This document shows, piece after piece, positions 50,961 to 60,799 of a DNA stretch of 64,000 nt (the first letter of the stretch is position 1; the number at the start of each line of letters is the position of its first letter). The stretch is from assembly GCA_050178015.1 (NCBI GenBank), contig JBFXGM010000021.1:1-64000 (forward strand), in the 5' to 3' direction. This stretch comes from Gaoshiqia sp050178015 (GTDB taxonomy: Bacteria; Bacteroidota; Bacteroidia; Bacteroidales; Prolixibacteraceae). The notes beneath the pieces are model-generated. The model saw only the letters and a program-made list of their open reading frames with translations, did not search any database and was not told the DNA's origin. Position numbers and translations under genes: made by a program.

Positions 50961-52682
50961 TTACGCGAGCCACTGCTTCACGTCGTCCATTGACGGATTT
51001 TCCAATCCCAGTTTATTTTTTTTGTTGTATCCGCAAAGATCGTTAAAGAACTTTCCGGGTTTTACTTCTTTCAGCGCTTCTACTTTTTTGAAGCCCATTT
51101 TTTTGACCACATCCACCCATTCAGCCGGAATGCCGGCGGCTTCGAACTTTTCATCCGGATCCGCATCCAACTTCTTCTCCGGTTTCATTTGGGGGAAGAA
51201 CAGCACATCCTGTATCGACAGGTTGTTGGTCATAAACATGGTCAGCCGGTCAATACCGATCCCCATTCCTGATGTTGGGGGCATGCCGTATTCCAGTGCC
51301 CGCAGGAAATCCTGATCGATAAACATGGCTTCGTCATCTCCTTTTTCCGACAACTTCATCTGATCTTCAAACCGTTCGCGCTGGTCAATCGGGTCATTCA
51401 GCTCAGAATAGGCGTTGGCCAACTCCTTGCCGTTAACCATCAGTTCGAAACGCTCGGTGAGTTCCGGATTTTCGCGATGCTTCTTGGTAAGCGGCGACAT
51501 CTCAACCGGATAGTCAATGATGAACGTAGGCTGGATGTAATGGTGCTCACATTTCTCGCCAAATATTTCATCGATCAATTTGCCTTTGCCCATGCTCGGA
51601 TCGATCTCAATGTCGAGTTCGACGCAAATCTCACGTAATTCAGTTTCCGTTTTTCCGGCAATATCGTAGCCGGTATGTTCTTTGATGGCCTCGTACATGC
51701 TCACCCGTTTGAAGGGGCGTTTAAAATTGATGATCTTGTCGCCCAACTTCACTTCGGTTGTTCCGTGCAAAGCAAGCGCCACGCGTTCCACCATTTCTTC
51801 GGTGAAATTCATCATCCACTTGTAATCTTTGTAAGCGACGTAAATTTCCATCACGGTGAACTCCGGATTGTGGGTACGGTCCATGCCTTCGTTGCGGAAG
51901 TCTTTGGCAAACTCGTACACTCCTTCAAAACCGCCAACAATAAGTCGTTTCAAGTACAGCTCGTTGGCAATACGCATGTAGAGCGGAATATTTAAGGCAT
52001 TGTGGTGCGTTATAAACGGACGGGCAGCGGCGCCACCAGGAATGGCTTGCAGGATGGGCGTTTCAACTTCGAGGTAACCTCTTTCGTTGAACATTTCGCG
52101 CATCGTATTGATGATTTTTGTGCGCTTGATGAACACATCTTTCACCTGCGGGTTGACAACCAAATCGACATAACGCTGGCGGTAGCGCTGTTCGGGGTCG
52201 GTAAAAGCATCGTACACCACGCCGTCTTTTTCTTTCACAACGGGCAAAGGGCGCAGCGATTTGCTCAATACCACAAATTCTTTCACATGAACCGATATTT
52301 CACCTACCTGGGTAATAAACGCAAAACCTTTTACTCCGATAAAATCACCAATGTCGGTTAGTTTTTTGAACACCTCGTTGTAGAGGGTTTTATCTTCTTC
52401 GGGGCAAATTTCATCGCGGTTGATGTATAGCTGGATGCGGCCTGTATCGTCTTGCAGCTCGGAAAAAGAGGCTTTACCCATGATCCGGCGGCTCATAATA
52501 CGGCCAGCCAGCACCACTTCCTGAAAATTACCCTTTTCGGGTTCAAACTCAGCTTTAATTTCCGTTGCCTTGGCATTTACCGGATACTCTTCGGCCGGGT
52601 AGGGCTCGATTCCTAACTCACGCAACTTCGCCAGTGAATTCCGGCGGATTATCTCCTGCTCGCTAAGCTCTGCTATACTCAT
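50961..52682 (-). CDS. lysS: Lysyl-tRNA synthetase, class II
   Basis: A 573-residue class II synthetase. The N-terminal OB-fold anticodon-binding domain (about 60-170, VVLAGRIMSRRIMGKASFSEL) is followed by the catalytic core with motif 2-type KDFRNEGMDRTHNPEFTVMEIY and motif 3-type GIGIDRLTMFMTN near residue 480. The protein is about 70 residues longer than E. coli LysS, with a C-terminal extension (about 505-573) seen in Bacteroidota forms. It is the first gene of the lysS-gpsA-pgi unit. Confidence 0.95.
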   Translation of the reverse strand: MSIAELSEQEIIRRNSLAKLRELGIEPYPAEEYPVNAKATEIKAEFEPEKGNFQEVVLAGRIMSRRIMGKASFSELQDDTGRIQLYINRDEICPEEDKTLYNEVFKKLTDIGDFIGVKGFAFITQVGEISVHVKEFVVLSKSLRPLPVVKEKDGVVYDAFTDPEQRYRQRYVDLVVNPQVKDVFIKRTKIINTMREMFNERGYLEVETPILQAIPGGAAARPFITHHNALNIPLYMRIANELYLKRLIVGGFEGVYEFAKDFRNEGMDRTHNPEFTVMEIYVAYKDYKWMMNFTEEMVERVALALHGTTEVKLGDKIINFKRPFKRVSMYEAIKEHTGYDIAGKTETELREICVELDIEIDPSMGKGKLIDEIFGEKCEHHYIQPTFIIDYPVEMSPLTKKHRENPELTERFELMVNGKELANAYSELNDPIDQRERFEDQMKLSEKGDDEAMFIDQDFLRALEYGMPPTSGMGIGIDRLTMFMTNNLSIQDVLFFPQMKPEKKLDADPDEKFEAAGIPAEWVDVVKKMGFKKVEALKEVKPGKFFNDLCGYNKKNKLGLENPSMDDVKQWLA

Positions 52683-52723
52683 TGGTGAACTACAGTTTTG
52701 AATTTGCTTTGAAAAAATTTGTG

Positions 52724-52731
52724 CAAAGATA
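52724..52731 (-). promoter_or_regulatory. Candidate -7 element for lysS
   Basis: On the minus strand TATCTTTG matches TAnnTTTG, 41 bases before the lysS start codon. The 308-base gap to recJ holds both divergent promoters and no gene. Confidence 0.5.
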
Positions 52732-52939
52732 ACAAAGAAATGAATAATCCCTACTGAGGTGCTGGCTCAAACTAAAACATACTAAATCAGCTGTTTGTAT
52801 TTTTCAGGCTTATGTTGATAATTTTATTGTCAGGCTAATGATTTGAAAGGATGAAATTTACACCGGACAAGATCATCTTAAATATACCAGGACTCCACAT
52901 CCGGCATCTTTTTTGCTTTCCAGATCGGTCGTCATTTTC

Positions 52940-52947
52940 TATCTTTG
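52940..52947 (+). promoter_or_regulatory. Candidate -7 element for recJ
   Basis: TATCTTTG matches TAnnTTTG, 43 bases before the recJ start codon. Confidence 0.5.
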
Positions 52948-52990
52948 GGCAATTTAAGCAGCGTACTCAAATGTTCCTGCCCCAAGCAAA

Positions 52991-54712
52991 ATGGACAAAA
53001 TTTGGAAAGTAAAGCAACAAGGCGACAGTAATGTAATCAAGCACTTATCGGCAGCTCTGAATGTCAACATGGTCATTGCAAACCTGTTGGCCCAACGGGG
53101 CGTTACCTCGTTCAATGAAGCCAAGTCGTTTTTCAGGCCCAAACTCTCCGATTTACACGATCCGTTTTTGATGAAGGACATGGACAAGGCTGTTGAACGT
53201 TTGGAACAGGCCATCAACAACCAGGAAAAAGTATTGATTTACGGCGATTATGATGTGGACGGAACAACTTCGGTAGCGCTGATGTACCAATTCCTGCGCA
53301 CCCGCATCAAGAACCTCGATTATTACATTCCTGACCGCTACTCGGAAGGCTACGGCATTTCGCCGCGAAGCATCGAGTTTGCTTCCGAAGAAAAATTTTC
53401 GCTGGTCATTGTGCTCGACTGCGGCATCAAGGCAGTGGACAAAATACAACAAGCGAAGGAAAAAGGCATCGATTTTATTATCTGCGACCACCACAATCCC
53501 GATCAAATCATTCCGAATGCCGTGGCCGTGCTCGACCCCAAACGCCCCGACTGTCATTATCCGTACAAAGAACTATCGGGCTGCGGCGTGGGTTTTAAAT
53601 TACTGCAAGCCTACACCCAGAAAAACGATGTGCCGGTTGTTGAATTGTACGATCTTCTCGATTTGGTTGTGGTGAGCATTGCGTCGGACATCGTTCCGGT
53701 AACCGGCGAAAACCGGGTGCTGGCCCATTACGGTCTGAAAAAGCTCAACAGCAACCCCAGCCTGGGACTGCGCACCATCATCCGTTTTTCAGGATTGGAT
53801 GGTCAGCACATCTCCGTCAGCGACATCGTGTTTAAAATCGGCCCCCGCCTGAATGCTTCAGGCCGGATTGAACATGGCAAAAAGTCGGTGGAAATCCTGG
53901 TGGTGACCGACGAAGAACAATCAACGCGGCTGGGTGACGAAATCAACTCGTACAACGAAATTCGCAAAACACTCGACCGCGACATCACCCAGGAAGCGCT
54001 CGACATGATCGCCCACGACCCGATACAGGCCGAACGGAATGCCACCGTGCTCTACAACCGCGACTGGCACAAAGGCGTGGTGGGCATTGTGGCGTCGCGT
54101 CTCACCGAACACTATTACCGCCCCACCGTGATATTGACTGAATCGAACGGGCTGGCTACCGGCTCGGCCCGATCGGTGAAAGACTTTGACCTGTACGAGG
54201 CTATCGGACAGTGCAGCGACTTGCTGGAATCGTACGGCGGACACATGTATGCCGCCGGGCTGACCATGAAGATTGACAACATCCCGGCCTTCACACGCCG
54301 TTTTGAAGAAATTGTAAGAAACTCGATTACCGATTCGCAACAATCTGAAATACTGGAGGCCGATGCAAAAATTCAGCTTTCGGAAATCACTCCGAAATTT
54401 TACCGCATCTTAAAGCAATTTGAACCATTCGGTCCGCACAATATGACACCGCTTTTCATGACTGAAAATGTGCTGGACAGCGGAACCAGCCGGTGCGTTG
54501 GGCGAAACATGGAGCATTTAAAGCTCGACCTGGTAGAGCCTACAGGTAACTCGTCGATATTTCCGGCTATCGCCTTCAACCAGGCCAGCCACTACGAAGC
54601 CATCAGCCAGGGATTGCCTTTCGACATCCTGTATTCCATTGCTGAAAATGAGTTCCGTGGAAAAACCAACCTTCAGCTTTATATTCGTGATATTTCAGCC
54701 AAAATATATTAA
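52991..54712 (+). CDS. recJ: Single-stranded-DNA exonuclease RecJ
   Basis: A 573-residue DHH-family nuclease that digests single-stranded DNA 5' to 3' in repair and recombination. Motifs: GDYDVDGTTSVALMYQFL (near residue 82), LDCGI, the ICDHHNPD block that names the family, and GCGVGFKLLQ; the DHHA1 domain has GGHMYAAGLTM near residue 420. The C-terminal OB-like domain ends the protein. It is monocistronic or reads into the uracil permease gene 34 bases downstream. Confidence 0.93.
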   Translation: MDKIWKVKQQGDSNVIKHLSAALNVNMVIANLLAQRGVTSFNEAKSFFRPKLSDLHDPFLMKDMDKAVERLEQAINNQEKVLIYGDYDVDGTTSVALMYQFLRTRIKNLDYYIPDRYSEGYGISPRSIEFASEEKFSLVIVLDCGIKAVDKIQQAKEKGIDFIICDHHNPDQIIPNAVAVLDPKRPDCHYPYKELSGCGVGFKLLQAYTQKNDVPVVELYDLLDLVVVSIASDIVPVTGENRVLAHYGLKKLNSNPSLGLRTIIRFSGLDGQHISVSDIVFKIGPRLNASGRIEHGKKSVEILVVTDEEQSTRLGDEINSYNEIRKTLDRDITQEALDMIAHDPIQAERNATVLYNRDWHKGVVGIVASRLTEHYYRPTVILTESNGLATGSARSVKDFDLYEAIGQCSDLLESYGGHMYAAGLTMKIDNIPAFTRRFEEIVRNSITDSQQSEILEADAKIQLSEITPKFYRILKQFEPFGPHNMTPLFMTENVLDSGTSRCVGRNMEHLKLDLVEPTGNSSIFPAIAFNQASHYEAISQGLPFDILYSIAENEFRGKTNLQLYIRDISAKIY

Positions 54713-54746
54713 ATCCTGTTTTTTACTAACCTTTTAAACAAGCTTT

Positions 54747-55973
54747 ATGATTCCAGAAATGAAAAACCAGAACCAGTTCACACCAAGGAACATGGTTTTG
54801 GGAGTCCAATTTTTGTTTGTTGCATTCGGCGCCACGGTGCTGGTCCCCCTGTTGGTCAGAATTGATCCTGCCGTTGCTCTGTTTACTGCCGGTGTTGGAA
54901 CCTTACTGTTCCACCTGATAACCAAAGGCATGGTGCCCGTATTTTTGGGCAGCAGCTTCGCCTTTATTGCCCCCATCATCGAATCGACCCGGCTGTATGG
55001 TTTACCGGGCACTTTCTCCGGAATAATCGCTGTAGGCGTGGTTTACATGTTGGTGTCGGGTTTGGTGCGGGCACGCGGGATAAAATTCATTGAACGCCTG
55101 TTCCCCTCTACTGTAGTTGGCCCTGTCATCATGATTATCGGTCTTTCGCTGGCCAGCGTAGCCGTTGACATGGCCAAAACCCAATGGGTAATAGCCAGCA
55201 TCAGCTTACTGACAGCTATTGTTGTGGTCGTCTTCACAAAAGGATTGATTAAACTGATCCCCATCTTTGTTGGTATCGTGGTAGGATATATTGCTGCCCT
55301 GACATTTGGCTTGATCGACTTCACCCCCATAAAAGAAGCAGCCTGGTTTACGCTTCCAGCATTCACCATGCCCGAATTCAGCTGGGGTTCTATCCTGTAT
55401 ATGATTCCGGTGGCCGTTGCCCCCATTATTGAACACGTGGGCGACATGTACGCTATTGGCGGTGTTGCCGAAAAAAACTTCATTGAGCGGCCCGGGTTGC
55501 ACCGCACCCTGCTGGGCGATGGTATTGCTACCAGTTTGGCCGGGTTCTTTGGTGGGGTGCCCAACACAACCTATTCTGAAGTTACCGGGGCTATTTCACT
55601 CACGAAAGTTACTAATCCGTTTATCTTGCGGATTTCGGCCATCACGGCCATAGTATTTTCGCTGGTGGGCAAAATCAGCGGTATCCTGAAAACCATCCCA
55701 CAGGCCGTATTGGGTGGTATCATGTTGTTGCTGTTTGGCCTGATTGCGTCGGTGGGCATCAAAACCCTGGTTGATTCCAAAACAGATCTATCGAAAGTTC
55801 GTAACCAGGTTATTGTATCGGTAGTACTCACCGTTGGTATTGGCGGGGCTGTGATTTCATGGGGCAATTTCTCGTTAGCCGGAATTGGCTTGGCTGCCGT
55901 CGTAGGTATCCTGCTGAACCTGATCCTGCCCGGCGAATCGGCACAAGTAGTCGTTGCCGAGGAAGCCGAATAA
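54747..55973 (+). CDS. uraA: Uracil/xanthine permease (NCS2 family, UraA-like)
   Basis: A 408-residue nucleobase-cation symporter of about fourteen helices. It begins QFTPRNMVLGVQFLFVAFGATVLVPLL, continues with FLGSSFAFIAPI (the family's QH-like region area) and PIIEHVGDMYAIG near residue 230, where the glutamate and histidine of the UraA substrate site lie, then NTTYSEVTGAISLTKV. It resembles uracil permease UraA most. It is followed by a terminator and lies 34 bases after recJ. Confidence 0.9.
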   Translation: MIPEMKNQNQFTPRNMVLGVQFLFVAFGATVLVPLLVRIDPAVALFTAGVGTLLFHLITKGMVPVFLGSSFAFIAPIIESTRLYGLPGTFSGIIAVGVVYMLVSGLVRARGIKFIERLFPSTVVGPVIMIIGLSLASVAVDMAKTQWVIASISLLTAIVVVVFTKGLIKLIPIFVGIVVGYIAALTFGLIDFTPIKEAAWFTLPAFTMPEFSWGSILYMIPVAVAPIIEHVGDMYAIGGVAEKNFIERPGLHRTLLGDGIATSLAGFFGGVPNTTYSEVTGAISLTKVTNPFILRISAITAIVFSLVGKISGILKTIPQAVLGGIMLLLFGLIASVGIKTLVDSKTDLSKVRNQVIVSVVLTVGIGGAVISWGNFSLAGIGLAAVVGILLNLILPGESAQVVVAEEAE

Positions 55974-55996
55974 GATCGCACCCTACTTTTCTGAAC

Positions 55997-56056
55997 AAAA
56001 AGCTGTCAAAGAAATTTCCCCTCTTCCCCATCGCGAAATTTCCCTGACAGCTTTTT
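55997..56056. terminator. Long bidirectional terminator between uraA and the DUF4251 gene
   Basis: AAAAAGCTGTCA...GAAATTT pairs with GAAATTTC...TGACAGCTTTTT, a long stem of two paired blocks with T-runs at either end, between convergent genes. Confidence 0.65.
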
Positions 56057-56566
56057 CTATTTTTCATCTTTCTCCGGCAGAGCCTCGATAATACCATAAT
56101 AACCGACCGATTGCCGGTTGTTCGAAAGCACATCCACGTGCGCATAACCTCCAACGCCGGCTGAAATCTGGATTTTGTAGTTGTCCTTCTGCGTATCCAC
56201 CTCCAGGTTGATCTGATACGTTTTTTTCCGCTCGTTAAATCGAACCTCCAGGCTTTTTGCCTGCTCCTTAAACTTGATGCCCCCCTCAGTATCGCCGTAA
56301 TCAACATGGTATGCACGCCCGAAAAACGGCAACCACGATTCAACCCACGTACTGTCAACGGTCAGGTCGTAAACCGAGGTGAGGTCGATTTTTGGCCCCG
56401 CCAGCGGAATAACACTTTGGGCAACAAACCGGAACTGCCGGCTTTCAATCCATTCCGTCACTTCTTTTTCTTTTTGTGCCCGTCGCTCCCTGGCCGTTAG
56501 CTTCTGGGCATATCCCACATTCAACCCGACCAACGCGACCGCCAATAAAATAATCAATCGTTTCAT
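56057..56566 (-). CDS. Exported DUF4251-family protein
   Basis: A 169-residue protein. The ATG at 56566 gives a signal peptide (MKRLIILLAVALVGLNVGYAQ). The mature part begins with a charged helix (ARERRAQKEKEVTEWIESRQF) and shows beta-strands with the family-like blocks FVAQSVIPL, FFGRAYHVDYGDTEGGIKF and YAHVDVLSNNRQSVGYYGII. This fits DUF4251, a Bacteroidota-specific family of unknown function, probably periplasmic. It is a single gene in front of the polysaccharide cluster. Confidence 0.7.
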   Translation of the reverse strand: MKRLIILLAVALVGLNVGYAQKLTARERRAQKEKEVTEWIESRQFRFVAQSVIPLAGPKIDLTSVYDLTVDSTWVESWLPFFGRAYHVDYGDTEGGIKFKEQAKSLEVRFNERKKTYQINLEVDTQKDNYKIQISAGVGGYAHVDVLSNNRQSVGYYGIIEALPEKDEK

Positions 56567-57100
56567 AATTTGCTGTTTCTCAGATTTTACGAAAATGGAT
56601 GCCAAATAGATGCTATCGGCCAGCTATCGTACAAAGTGTCTGAAGGGGAAGCTGAACTGGCTCATCCAAACCACTACTCATTATGCTACTGTTCAATCTG
56701 AAGGCGCTAGCAATCAAGCAGCGCAATGGGTAATTTTACCTATAAAACCGGGAAGCCTCAACCCAAACACACCATACAGCATTGTCTCACAATACAATAC
56801 AATCAATTTTAAAAAATCTAAGGGTAATCACGACTTGAAACCAATCTAAATAATCAGGAATTTTGATTTGTACATGAAGCTGAATGTCACCCGGACAAAG
56901 CCAACAAAAAGGCAACCAGATGGGAGGCAGGAAGCGAAGCTGTGAAAAGAGATGATCAGAAATTTCGTAGATGGGACGTTGATATTTTCCTCAAGAGTGA
57001 TTGTGTTTCGCGCCACCTTAAAATATTCCATAAACAATCCGTTACTCCCCTTCTCATGCTCTTTACCCGTTGAAATTGTAAGAAATTAAAAAAAATAAAC
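56567..57100. other. Non-coding boundary before the polysaccharide cluster
   Basis: About 530 bases without a convincing gene. Base composition turns AT-rich from here on. Short open frames on both strands show no family resemblance. The stretch must hold the cluster's promoter; no JUMPstart-like element was recognised. Confidence 0.45.
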
Positions 57101-58036
57101 ATGGACTACACTGATCTGTTAACTATTGCGATGCCGGTTTACGAAAGAAAAGAATTCTTCGTAGAAGCTTTGGAAAGCGCTATCAACCAAACCGTAAAGT
57201 GCAAAATCATTGTTGTTGACAATTGCTCATCACATAATTTTTACGAGCAAGTTTGCAAAGAAAAAGGGATAACCTACTACCGGAATGATGAAAACATTGG
57301 TATGGCCAGAAATTATGGCCGGTGTTTCGATCTCTCGGAAACCGAATACGTCATGAATCTACAAGATGATGATATCTTGTCACCAATCTACGTTGAATCA
57401 TTCGTTAATGCCCATAAACAGCATCCAAACATTGATTTATTCTTCACAAACTTCATCCAGTTCAACTCCTCCGGTGAATTTCATCACCGCCATACCCTGC
57501 CTTTTGGCTACATGGAAAACGGAGAAAAAATTATTGAATATGGGATCAGATATAAATTGGGGTTCCCGTTTATGGCCAGTGTGATCAAGAAAACGATGTA
57601 TTCAGGATTCTATTCCGGTTTTGGTGGAAGTTATGACTGGGTTTGGATTTATTCCATAGCAGACAAGTTTTCTTTTTATGGCGATTCCAGAGAGCTCTAT
57701 TACTATCGGGCCCACGAATTACAGGACACAAAAGACAATTCCATAACCTATAGCTTTACAATTCCTTATATCTATGAAGGGATTTTACAACAAAAAGTTT
57801 CAGACAACAACCTTCGTAAGATCGCATCAAAAAACGCATTCTGGGCACTCGTCCGCTTTAAATCAGTTGCAGAAAGGAAAACCGTCAACGAATTAATATC
57901 CAAAGACAATCTTTTCAGCAATTACTTAAGAAAAAAATTGGAGGAAGACTGGCTTATCAAATTCCTGTTTTCACTACCAAAAGGCATCGTAAAACTTTCA
58001 TACAAAGCACTTGCTAAAGTTGGGATGACAAATTAA
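57101..58036 (+). CDS. Family 2 glycosyltransferase
   Basis: A 311-residue GT2-type enzyme. It begins TIAMPVYERKEFFVEALESAINQ and IIVVDNCSSHNFYEQ, with YVMNLQDDDILSP (near residue 88) as the DxD-type metal site. It should transfer a sugar onto a lipid-linked oligosaccharide in the cytoplasm. First gene of the rightward polysaccharide cluster; 24 bases before the flippase gene. Donor and acceptor unknown. Confidence 0.8.
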   Translation: MDYTDLLTIAMPVYERKEFFVEALESAINQTVKCKIIVVDNCSSHNFYEQVCKEKGITYYRNDENIGMARNYGRCFDLSETEYVMNLQDDDILSPIYVESFVNAHKQHPNIDLFFTNFIQFNSSGEFHHRHTLPFGYMENGEKIIEYGIRYKLGFPFMASVIKKTMYSGFYSGFGGSYDWVWIYSIADKFSFYGDSRELYYYRAHELQDTKDNSITYSFTIPYIYEGILQQKVSDNNLRKIASKNAFWALVRFKSVAERKTVNELISKDNLFSNYLRKKLEEDWLIKFLFSLPKGIVKLSYKALAKVGMTN

Positions 58037-58060
58037 CAACGTACACCTTAACCGTTTAAA

Positions 58061-59422
58061 ATGATCACAAAGGCCAAAGAATTACTTCTGTCTCTCAAAA
58101 AAAATACAAGGGGTGCAAAAGCAAAAAGACACATACTTTATTCATTTTTCCTGCAGGGGATCAGCATCCTCATCGGATTGCTTTATGTCCCGCTCTTGTT
58201 ACACTATTTAACACAAGAAAAATACGGCATCTGGCTGACTTTAACGTCCATTCTTGGTTGGTTCAGCTTTTTCGACATCGGCTTGGGCAATGGTCTTCGA
58301 AATAAGTTGACTGAAGCCCTTGCTCTGGGCAATACAAAGTTAGGCCAAAAATATATCAGTACAACCTATGCCCTATTGATCTGCATTTTCAGCGTTGTGC
58401 TGGCATTGTTCCATATCAGCAATTTCTTTTTAGACTGGAATGTTATTCTAAATACAAAAACACTTGAAAATAATGAGCTATATATTCTGACTTCCATTGT
58501 TTTCACTTTTTTCATTGTCCGGTTCATTGTCCAGTTAATATCCATTGTTTATATCGCACACCAGCGCCCTGCCATCAATAAACTGATGGGAACATCGAGC
58601 AATTTACTGGCCTTTTTGTTAGTATTAATTCTTACACGAATAACAGTACAAGGAGACTTGATCTTATTGGGGACCATCATTAGCGCAATCCCGGTCCTTC
58701 TGTTCATAGTGGTCACAACCATTGCATTTAAACGACAGTATAAACCACTTAAACCATCCCTAAAGGGGATCGACTTTAAACTAAGCCGGGGATTAATGAG
58801 TTTGGGTGCCAAGTTTTTCTTCTTACAAGTTACCGCCATCATACTCTTCTCAACCTCAAATATCTTTATTACACAATTCTACGGCCCCGAAGAGGTGGTC
58901 GTGTATAACATCGCCTACAAATTTTTTCACTTGCCCGTAATGGTTTTCTCAATTATTATGACCCCTATCTGGTCGGCAGTAACTGATGCCTACACAAAGT
59001 CCGATTTCCCTTGGATGAAAAAAACCCTGAAGCAACTAAACCTCCTTTCTTTATTATTTATGGCCGGAATCGTGTTAATGGTATTTCTGAGCAATTGGTT
59101 TTACAGGATGTGGGTTGGCAAAGAAGTTACTATCCCTTTAAGTCTTTCAATCGTTTTGGCAGTACATTCTTGCATGCATATTTTTATCGCACCCTATTCC
59201 TATTACCTGAATGGAGTCGGTAAGATCAAATTAACCCTGTACCTTACCTTAATCGGTATCCCGTTCTATCTGATATTGGTTTTCCTTTTCGGAAAACTAT
59301 TTACGAATAGTGTAGGCATTGTTCTGGCCATTATTATTCCCGGCATCATTGGGACTGTGATACAACCAATCCAAGCCTATCGACTGGTAAACCAAACTGC
59401 AAAAGGAGTTTGGAACAAATAA
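58061..59422 (+). CDS. Polysaccharide flippase (Wzx-like, MATE/MOP superfamily)
   Basis: A 453-residue membrane protein with about twelve helices. The N-terminal part LLYVPLLLHYLTQEKYGIWLTLTSILGWFSFFDIGLGNGLRN matches the Wzx/polysaccharide biosynthesis (PST) family, as do the TAIILFSTSNIFITQFYGPEEVVVYNIAYKFF helices near residue 265. It would flip undecaprenyl-linked repeat units to the periplasm for a Wzy polymerase, encoded two genes on. Location in a glycosyltransferase cluster supports this. Confidence 0.85.
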   Translation: MITKAKELLLSLKKNTRGAKAKRHILYSFFLQGISILIGLLYVPLLLHYLTQEKYGIWLTLTSILGWFSFFDIGLGNGLRNKLTEALALGNTKLGQKYISTTYALLICIFSVVLALFHISNFFLDWNVILNTKTLENNELYILTSIVFTFFIVRFIVQLISIVYIAHQRPAINKLMGTSSNLLAFLLVLILTRITVQGDLILLGTIISAIPVLLFIVVTTIAFKRQYKPLKPSLKGIDFKLSRGLMSLGAKFFFLQVTAIILFSTSNIFITQFYGPEEVVVYNIAYKFFHLPVMVFSIIMTPIWSAVTDAYTKSDFPWMKKTLKQLNLLSLLFMAGIVLMVFLSNWFYRMWVGKEVTIPLSLSIVLAVHSCMHIFIAPYSYYLNGVGKIKLTLYLTLIGIPFYLILVFLFGKLFTNSVGIVLAIIIPGIIGTVIQPIQAYRLVNQTAKGVWNK

Positions 59423-59474
59423 TCCCAAGCCGATCAACTAAGCAAAGTACATTCAACTAATCAAATACCGTACA

Positions 59475-60728
59475 ATGAGAGTTCTTTGGATCACCAATTC
59501 TCCCTTTCCCGAAGCCACCTCCGGGGAGAAACCGAAATCACCGGTAAAAGGGTGGGTATATGCTGCGGCCAATGGATTAATAGAGAAATATAAAGACTTA
59601 AGTTTAGCGGTTGTATCAACCTATAATGGAAATGAAACGAAGGAGATCAAGACAGATGATCGTATCAATCATTATCTCATCCCCAAGAAGGTAAGAACGG
59701 ACGTAAATAATTCGACAAACAACCGCATCTGGATTCAATTGAAAGATCAGTTCAATCCGGATCTGATCCATATCCACGGGTCAGAATATCCACATTCCTA
59801 TTCTTATGTTAGGGCTTGCGGTGCAGAGAAAGTTGTAGTATCCATACAGGGCCTGGTTAGTGTGTATGAAAAATATTACTATGGGAATATTGAAAAATTA
59901 GACTTATTGAAATCAATCACATTGAGGGATCTGGTAAGATTTGATACAACTTTCACTCAGCATAAAAATATGATGATCCGGGGCGGATATGAAAAATTAC
60001 TTCTCCAAACCGTAAATCACATTATTGGTCGAACCTCTTGGGACAAAGTCCATACCTGGGCCATCAACCCAAATGCCAACTATCATTTCTGTAACGAAAC
60101 ATTGCGACCATCATTCTACACAAACACATGGTCTATAGACAATTGCGAAAAGCACAGTATTTTCATCAGTCAAGGGCATTACCCCATTAAAGGGTTCCAT
60201 CAGTTAATCAATGCTATGCCCATTGTTCTGAGGCATTACCCCCATACAAAAGTATATGTTGCCGGCACCAATTATTTCTCAGGCCGCGGCATTCGCCTAA
60301 CTGGGTTTGGAAAATACATCAATTCCTTGATTAAAAAGTACAAACTTGACGGTCATTTTATCTTTACCGGAGCACTGTCAGAAGAAGGTATGTGTCAGCG
60401 ATTTATAAACTCTCACCTATTCATCAGTCCATCAGCAATTGAAAATAGCCCGAACTCGGTTGGGGAAGCACAACTTTTGGGAGTTCCCTGTATCGCATCG
60501 AATGTTGGTGGAACTTCGGATATGATTGATCACGACACAACCGGCCTGCTGTACCGCTTCGAAGAATCTGAAATGCTCTCAGGCAACATTTGCCGGATAT
60601 TTTCGGATGACAATTTAGCCCTTCGGCTATCTGCACAAGGCAAAATAGCTGCAGCAAAGCGGCATAATAAGGAACAAAACGCCGCCGCCCTCCGACAAAT
60701 TTACGAAGAAATCATTGCAAAAAAGTAA
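59475..60728 (+). CDS. Family 4 glycosyltransferase
   Basis: A 417-residue GT-B enzyme. N-terminal NSPFPEATSGEKPKSPVKGW and IHIHGSEYPHSYSYVRACG; the C-terminal domain has the GT4 nucleotide-sugar block SPSAIENSPNSVGEAQLLGVPCIASNVGG (near residues 320-345) with the E-x7-E pattern. It retains the typical GT4 length. Part of the surface polysaccharide cluster; sugar unknown. Confidence 0.85.
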   Translation: MRVLWITNSPFPEATSGEKPKSPVKGWVYAAANGLIEKYKDLSLAVVSTYNGNETKEIKTDDRINHYLIPKKVRTDVNNSTNNRIWIQLKDQFNPDLIHIHGSEYPHSYSYVRACGAEKVVVSIQGLVSVYEKYYYGNIEKLDLLKSITLRDLVRFDTTFTQHKNMMIRGGYEKLLLQTVNHIIGRTSWDKVHTWAINPNANYHFCNETLRPSFYTNTWSIDNCEKHSIFISQGHYPIKGFHQLINAMPIVLRHYPHTKVYVAGTNYFSGRGIRLTGFGKYINSLIKKYKLDGHFIFTGALSEEGMCQRFINSHLFISPSAIENSPNSVGEAQLLGVPCIASNVGGTSDMIDHDTTGLLYRFEESEMLSGNICRIFSDDNLALRLSAQGKIAAAKRHNKEQNAAALRQIYEEIIAKK

Positions 60729-60799
60729 GATTGAGATGAAAAGCCAAACCAATATTTGGATAATTTCATAAGGTAGTTTCTACACAACCTGTTAGCTTC

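Noticed and set aside
56610..57037. Open frames in the gap before the polysaccharide cluster
   Set aside because: Both strands carry short frames without family resemblance or start signals.
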